Source of the DNA: Elysia chlorotica
Lineage: Eukaryota; Mollusca; Gastropoda; Plakobranchidae
Direction of reading: 5' to 3'
NCBI GenBank assembly: GCA_003991915.1
Contig: RQTK01000233.1
Span: 277,282-341,281, forward strand
DNA: 64,000 bases
Both the position numbers and the translations under genes were made by a program. Within the stretch, counting starts at the first letter, position 1. Each line of letters begins with the position of its first letter. Shown here piece after piece: positions 53,091 through 64,000 of this stretch. The notes under the pieces were generated by a model. It was not told the origin of the DNA. It made no database searches and worked only from the letters and a program-made list of their open reading frames with translations.

Positions 53091-53540
53091 CCACTGTTTT
53101 AGAATCATGGTAAACAACCACCGCTCCAAAGCGTGGTAAACAACCACTGCTCCAAAGCGTGGTAAACAACCACTGCTCCAAAACGAGGTTAACAATCAGT
53201 GCTCCAAAACGTGGTAAACAACCACTGCTCCAAAACGTGGTAAACAACCACTGCTCCAAAACGTGGTTAACAACCACTGTTTTAGAATCATGATAAACAA
53301 CCACTGCTTCAAAATGTGGTAAACAACCATTGCTCCAAAACGTGGTAAACAACCACTGCTCCAAAACGTGGTAAACAACCACTGCTCCAAAACGTGGTTA
53401 ACAACCACTGCTCCAAAACGTGGTAAACAACCACTGCTCCAAAACGTGGTAAACAACCACTGCTCCAAAACGTGGTAAACAACCACTGCTCCAAAACGTG
53501 GTAAACAACCACTGCTCCAAAACGTGGTAAACAACCACTG
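53091..53540. repeat. 26-bp minisatellite
   Basis: About 17 units of 'ccactgctccaaaacgtgg' plus 'taaacaa'. Two variant units contain 'ttttagaatcatg' in place of 'ctccaaaacgtg'. Because 26 is not a multiple of 3 and no frame has a stop, several minus-strand frames stay open, giving the 26-residue protein repeat seen in overlapping ORFs. Confidence 0.96.
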
Positions 53541-54440
53541 GGTGATAAATCCGAATGTGCTAGATTATCGCACGCATGACGCAAGCCTCTGTTTTAAGGG
53601 TTCTTCAGATATTGGTTTTAGCCGCTTTGCGCAACAACAGGGTTTAGAATATCACAGAAGTCTTAATTGCACTTTAGAGAAAACCTGCAGATCTTCTATG
53701 TGAAAATAAAGGACCTGAATGATCATTTAAAAGACCCTATACACGCAAGAGGAGTAAAAATAGGATCTGCAGATATGCTACTGGTAGTGTGTACCCATAC
53801 ATGAAAAGGGTTGAACTATCGCGCGTATCTTACAGATAAGTGCGGAAAATAAGATCTGCAGCTATTTTCGGGAGCGCCGGTGTTGTTAACTCACGGAAAC
53901 TCAGCTCAAGAACATCGGATTACCTTGTCTAGACAGGCGGTATCCATGCTATTAAAGTTGACCCAGACAGCTCGAAGGTAAGGAAAAAACAACAACAATA
54001 AATAAATAAATAAATAAATAAACAGCCCCCCCCCCCCCCAACTACCCAATCCTTATACTAATCTGCTGTGATTGGTCTGTTCAGTTAAAAAAAAAACCCA
54101 ACGCAAATTATTGTTACATGTTTTCCTAAACACGGGTCACAAGGCGATAATAAACAGTTACGATTTTTTGAGTGTATTGACGCTAAAATCCGGTCTGGAT
54201 CACGTTTACCCTCTTTTGTTCGTTCAGGTTTTTTATCCATAAAATCGCTGTTTCGGTTTTCTTAGAAGATTGACTCGCCGCCTTTTGTAATGGCTCCAAC
54301 AGTTTCATTGTTCTCATGCCCGTCCTTATCCACTCGATATGCCGTGGGACGGGAATATTACACGTATGGGAAGATTATCTAAAGGCTCCAGAGAGCCACA
54401 TTTCACGTTGCGATTTAGTAGATGGTAAGGGGGAGTGTAG
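53541..54440. other. No gene recognised
   Basis: Unique sequence; a short AAAT run near 54000 and a C run near 54027-54039. Confidence 0.45.
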
Positions 54441-54442
54441 TG

Positions 54443-54510
54443 GTTGAGTTGGTTTAACGTCCAACACCAGCACTATATAGGCTTTATTGTGGACGGGCTC
54501 CAAGTAGGAG
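54443..54510 (-). repeat. SINE tail fragment
   Basis: 'gttgagttggtttaacgtcc', 'agcactatataggctt' and 'attgtggacgggctcc': a well-preserved 3' end, truncated after the conserved tail. Confidence 0.7.
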
Positions 54511-54571
54511 GTCAAGATCGCGAGCAGAGCCACACTGGCACGACTTTATATTAGGTCGAACATCTCTGTGT

Positions 54572-54775
54572 TGAGTTAAATTAACGTCCAACATCGGCAC
54601 TGTGGACGTGCACCGAGATTAACGTTCGACAATAATTATTTTATGTGCTGCAACACACGAGACAGGGTGGGGATACCATGACTCCAGTCTCAGCCAGTCA
54701 CATGAAACTGACACTGACCAAACCAGAAGGGAGCGAAACCAATGTTCTACCCCAGGACCACTGCACCCCAAACTC
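54572..54775 (-). repeat. tRNA-derived SINE copy
   Basis: 'gttgagttaaattaacgtcc', 'acgagacagggtggggatac', 'cagtctcagccagtcacatg', 'ctgacactgaccaaaccaga'; the head is shortened. Confidence 0.75.
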
Positions 54776-54784
54776 AGCCGTTCA

Positions 54785-54945
54785 GACGAGTGCCTTCTAA
54801 TGGGAAATTTCCTGGTTCGAATCTTGATACAACAGCCTTGCTCCGTGCCGTCCCTGGTTAGGACGATATAAGTCTCGTTAGAGAGCACGTAAAATTATCA
54901 GACGTTAGTCAAGTCTCCGTCGCCGTATATAGGGTCCTCCTTGGA
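54785..54945 (+). repeat. SINE copy, diverged
   Basis: GGTTCGAATCTTG B box, then 'gagcacgtaaaattatcaga' and 'cgttagtcaagtctcc'. Opposite in orientation to the preceding copy. Confidence 0.6.
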
Positions 54946-54949
54946 ACAT

Positions 54950-55670
54950 GTGAGACGTTGGATTTGGAGAGTAATCCTCTTTCTGTACCATCCTCGACCG
55001 TGCTGCCTAAGTCGTTGAGTTTTGTATTCTGAAATACGTCAATGCAAATTTTGTGTGTCTGAACTTGAGAAACATAAATATCTAGAGGTGCGACATTTAG
55101 GAACTTTCCTTTTTAAAGGAATATAATAATCCAGTTTCATTTCAATTTAAAAGATTAAAATAACTAAATCCTTTGCTCAAAATACCAAAACCTATTTCGA
55201 TTGTTGCTGATATTATTTTTTATCAGAAACAGAGCTGCTTCTAAAAGTAATATTTTATCAAACTATTGATACCTAAAATGTTCGATCCTTTCACTTTAAT
55301 AATGGATATCTTTAGGAATAGTGACTGGGACATTAAATTCTCATGTTTTTACTTTGTAATCAGCAATAGTTTTTGTTAAGTCTGAACTAATGCGAAGAAG
55401 GATACCTTCCTTACCAACTAAGCAACTTACCAAATAACTAATTAACCAGCCAACCAACTTGTTTATGTAACATGTAAGACGCTAGGATAATATTTTCAAC
55501 AATATAGAATCTCTTTATTTGGAGAACTATTTGTTTTCTGAAGTCCAAAGTCAGCAATTAGGTTGTGTCATGGTTATGTATATATCTAATGAAAGAAATG
55601 TTAGAACCCAGGCCAGTTCTCGGGGTAGCGATCACACCATCCTTGATAACAACATACTATCTTTAAAGAA
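54950..55670. other. No feature recognised
   Basis: AT-rich; no exon of the downstream MAM gene could be recognised here. Confidence 0.45.
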
Positions 55671-56153
55671 GCTTCACTAAACACCATCGCAATCCCATTC
55701 AAAGTTGGAGACACAGAGATGGACATAGATACATGGATAGATAGAGAGAGAAGGAGAGAGAGAAAAGGGGGGGGGGAGATGAAGAGAGAATGAGAAATGA
55801 GTTTCTCTCGTGATAAAAAGCTTTATACAATAATGCACCCAGCAGAAGTTTTTCTTTCTCCATCTCAGTTTTAGGGAAATGCAAGCAATAACAAGGGTAT
55901 TATTGCATTTCGTTATGACCCTGGAGCCTTCTTGTGCTGAAACACAAAGATAAACCAAACAAAATAAGATTCAATATCAACAGAGGATTTGTCAATATTA
56001 GTTTCTCCTTGCCCCCATGTCTCTCTCTCTCTTTCTCTCCCCCTTTCTCTTTCCCCTCTCTACCCTTCAATTTCACTTTTCTCTTTCTCCCTCTAACCAC
56101 AAGAATGATTTTTAATAATGATCCTCCCCGCTTTCCTCCTGCTCACCCCCCAG

Positions 56154-63943
<7,790 letters not shown>

Positions 63944-63947
63944 GTAG

Positions 63948-64000
63948 GAGGGAGAGAGGGAGAGAGAGAGAGGGAGAGAGAGAGAGGGAGAGAGAGAGAG
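63948..64000. repeat. (AG)n tract after exon J
   Basis: AG/GGGAGA low-complexity sequence beginning at the donor and reaching the window end. Confidence 0.9.

Noticed and set aside
53074..53584. CRISPR-like array of regular 26-bp repeats
   Set aside because: Units are contiguous with no unique spacers, and the genome is eukaryotic; it is a minisatellite.
53947..53980. Possible first exon (ATG followed by a short frame and donor GTAAGG) for the MAM gene
   Set aside because: Too short, no signal peptide, and no downstream exon to link it to exon A.

Overview
The window is eukaryotic, intron-rich, AT-rich animal DNA. The protein content (a complete UBALD gene, a complete MGRN1/RNF157-type E3 ligase gene, part of a multi-MAM-domain gene), long introns with GT-AG junctions, very abundant dinucleotide to tetranucleotide microsatellites and many copies of one tRNA-derived SINE suggest a mollusc, most likely a marine gastropod. 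That placement is an inference from general genome texture, not from a diagnostic gene. Two N runs (1695-1777 and 10382-10384) show it is an assembly contig or scaffold.

Layout. 1-2.1 kb: a long near-identical inverted repeat around an assembly gap. 2.1-12.4 kb: no gene found; microsatellites and a dense cluster of SINE copies (5-7 kb and 12.1-12.4 kb). 12.8-17.74 kb: a UBALD (UBA-like domain) gene on the minus strand, three coding exons, 135 aa, followed by a probable long AU-rich 3' UTR. 17.74-18.2 kb: a short shared upstream region with CCAAT, ETS-type and CRE-like motifs. 18.2-34.5 kb: the MGRN1/RNF157 orthologue on the plus strand, 14 coding exons, 685 aa in my model. An antisense LINE fragment with an open RNase H reading frame lies in intron 4, a decayed LINE tail in intron 6, and a 44-bp minisatellite whose first unit contains the stop codon lies in the 3' UTR. 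34.5-56.1 kb: gene-poor, with SINEs, tandem duplications, microsatellites and one isolated PP2C-like exon candidate (minus, about 40.9-41.0 kb). 56.15-64.0 kb: ten exons (plus) of a gene built of MAM domains, open at both ends; the 3' part runs off the window and no 5' part could be found.

The most interesting result is the head-to-head UBALD/MGRN1 pair. From general knowledge, human UBALD1 and MGRN1 (16p13.3) and their paralogues UBALD2 and RNF157 (17q25) are also divergent neighbours. The same arrangement here implies a very old gene pair, probably with a shared promoter, that predates the vertebrate duplications. The MAM gene is a clean case of exon shuffling: MAM modules and the linker are bounded by phase-1 introns, and one internal intron differs between two modules. 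I did not find a wholly new biological system; the remaining findings are mostly repeat architecture and splice-site duplications.
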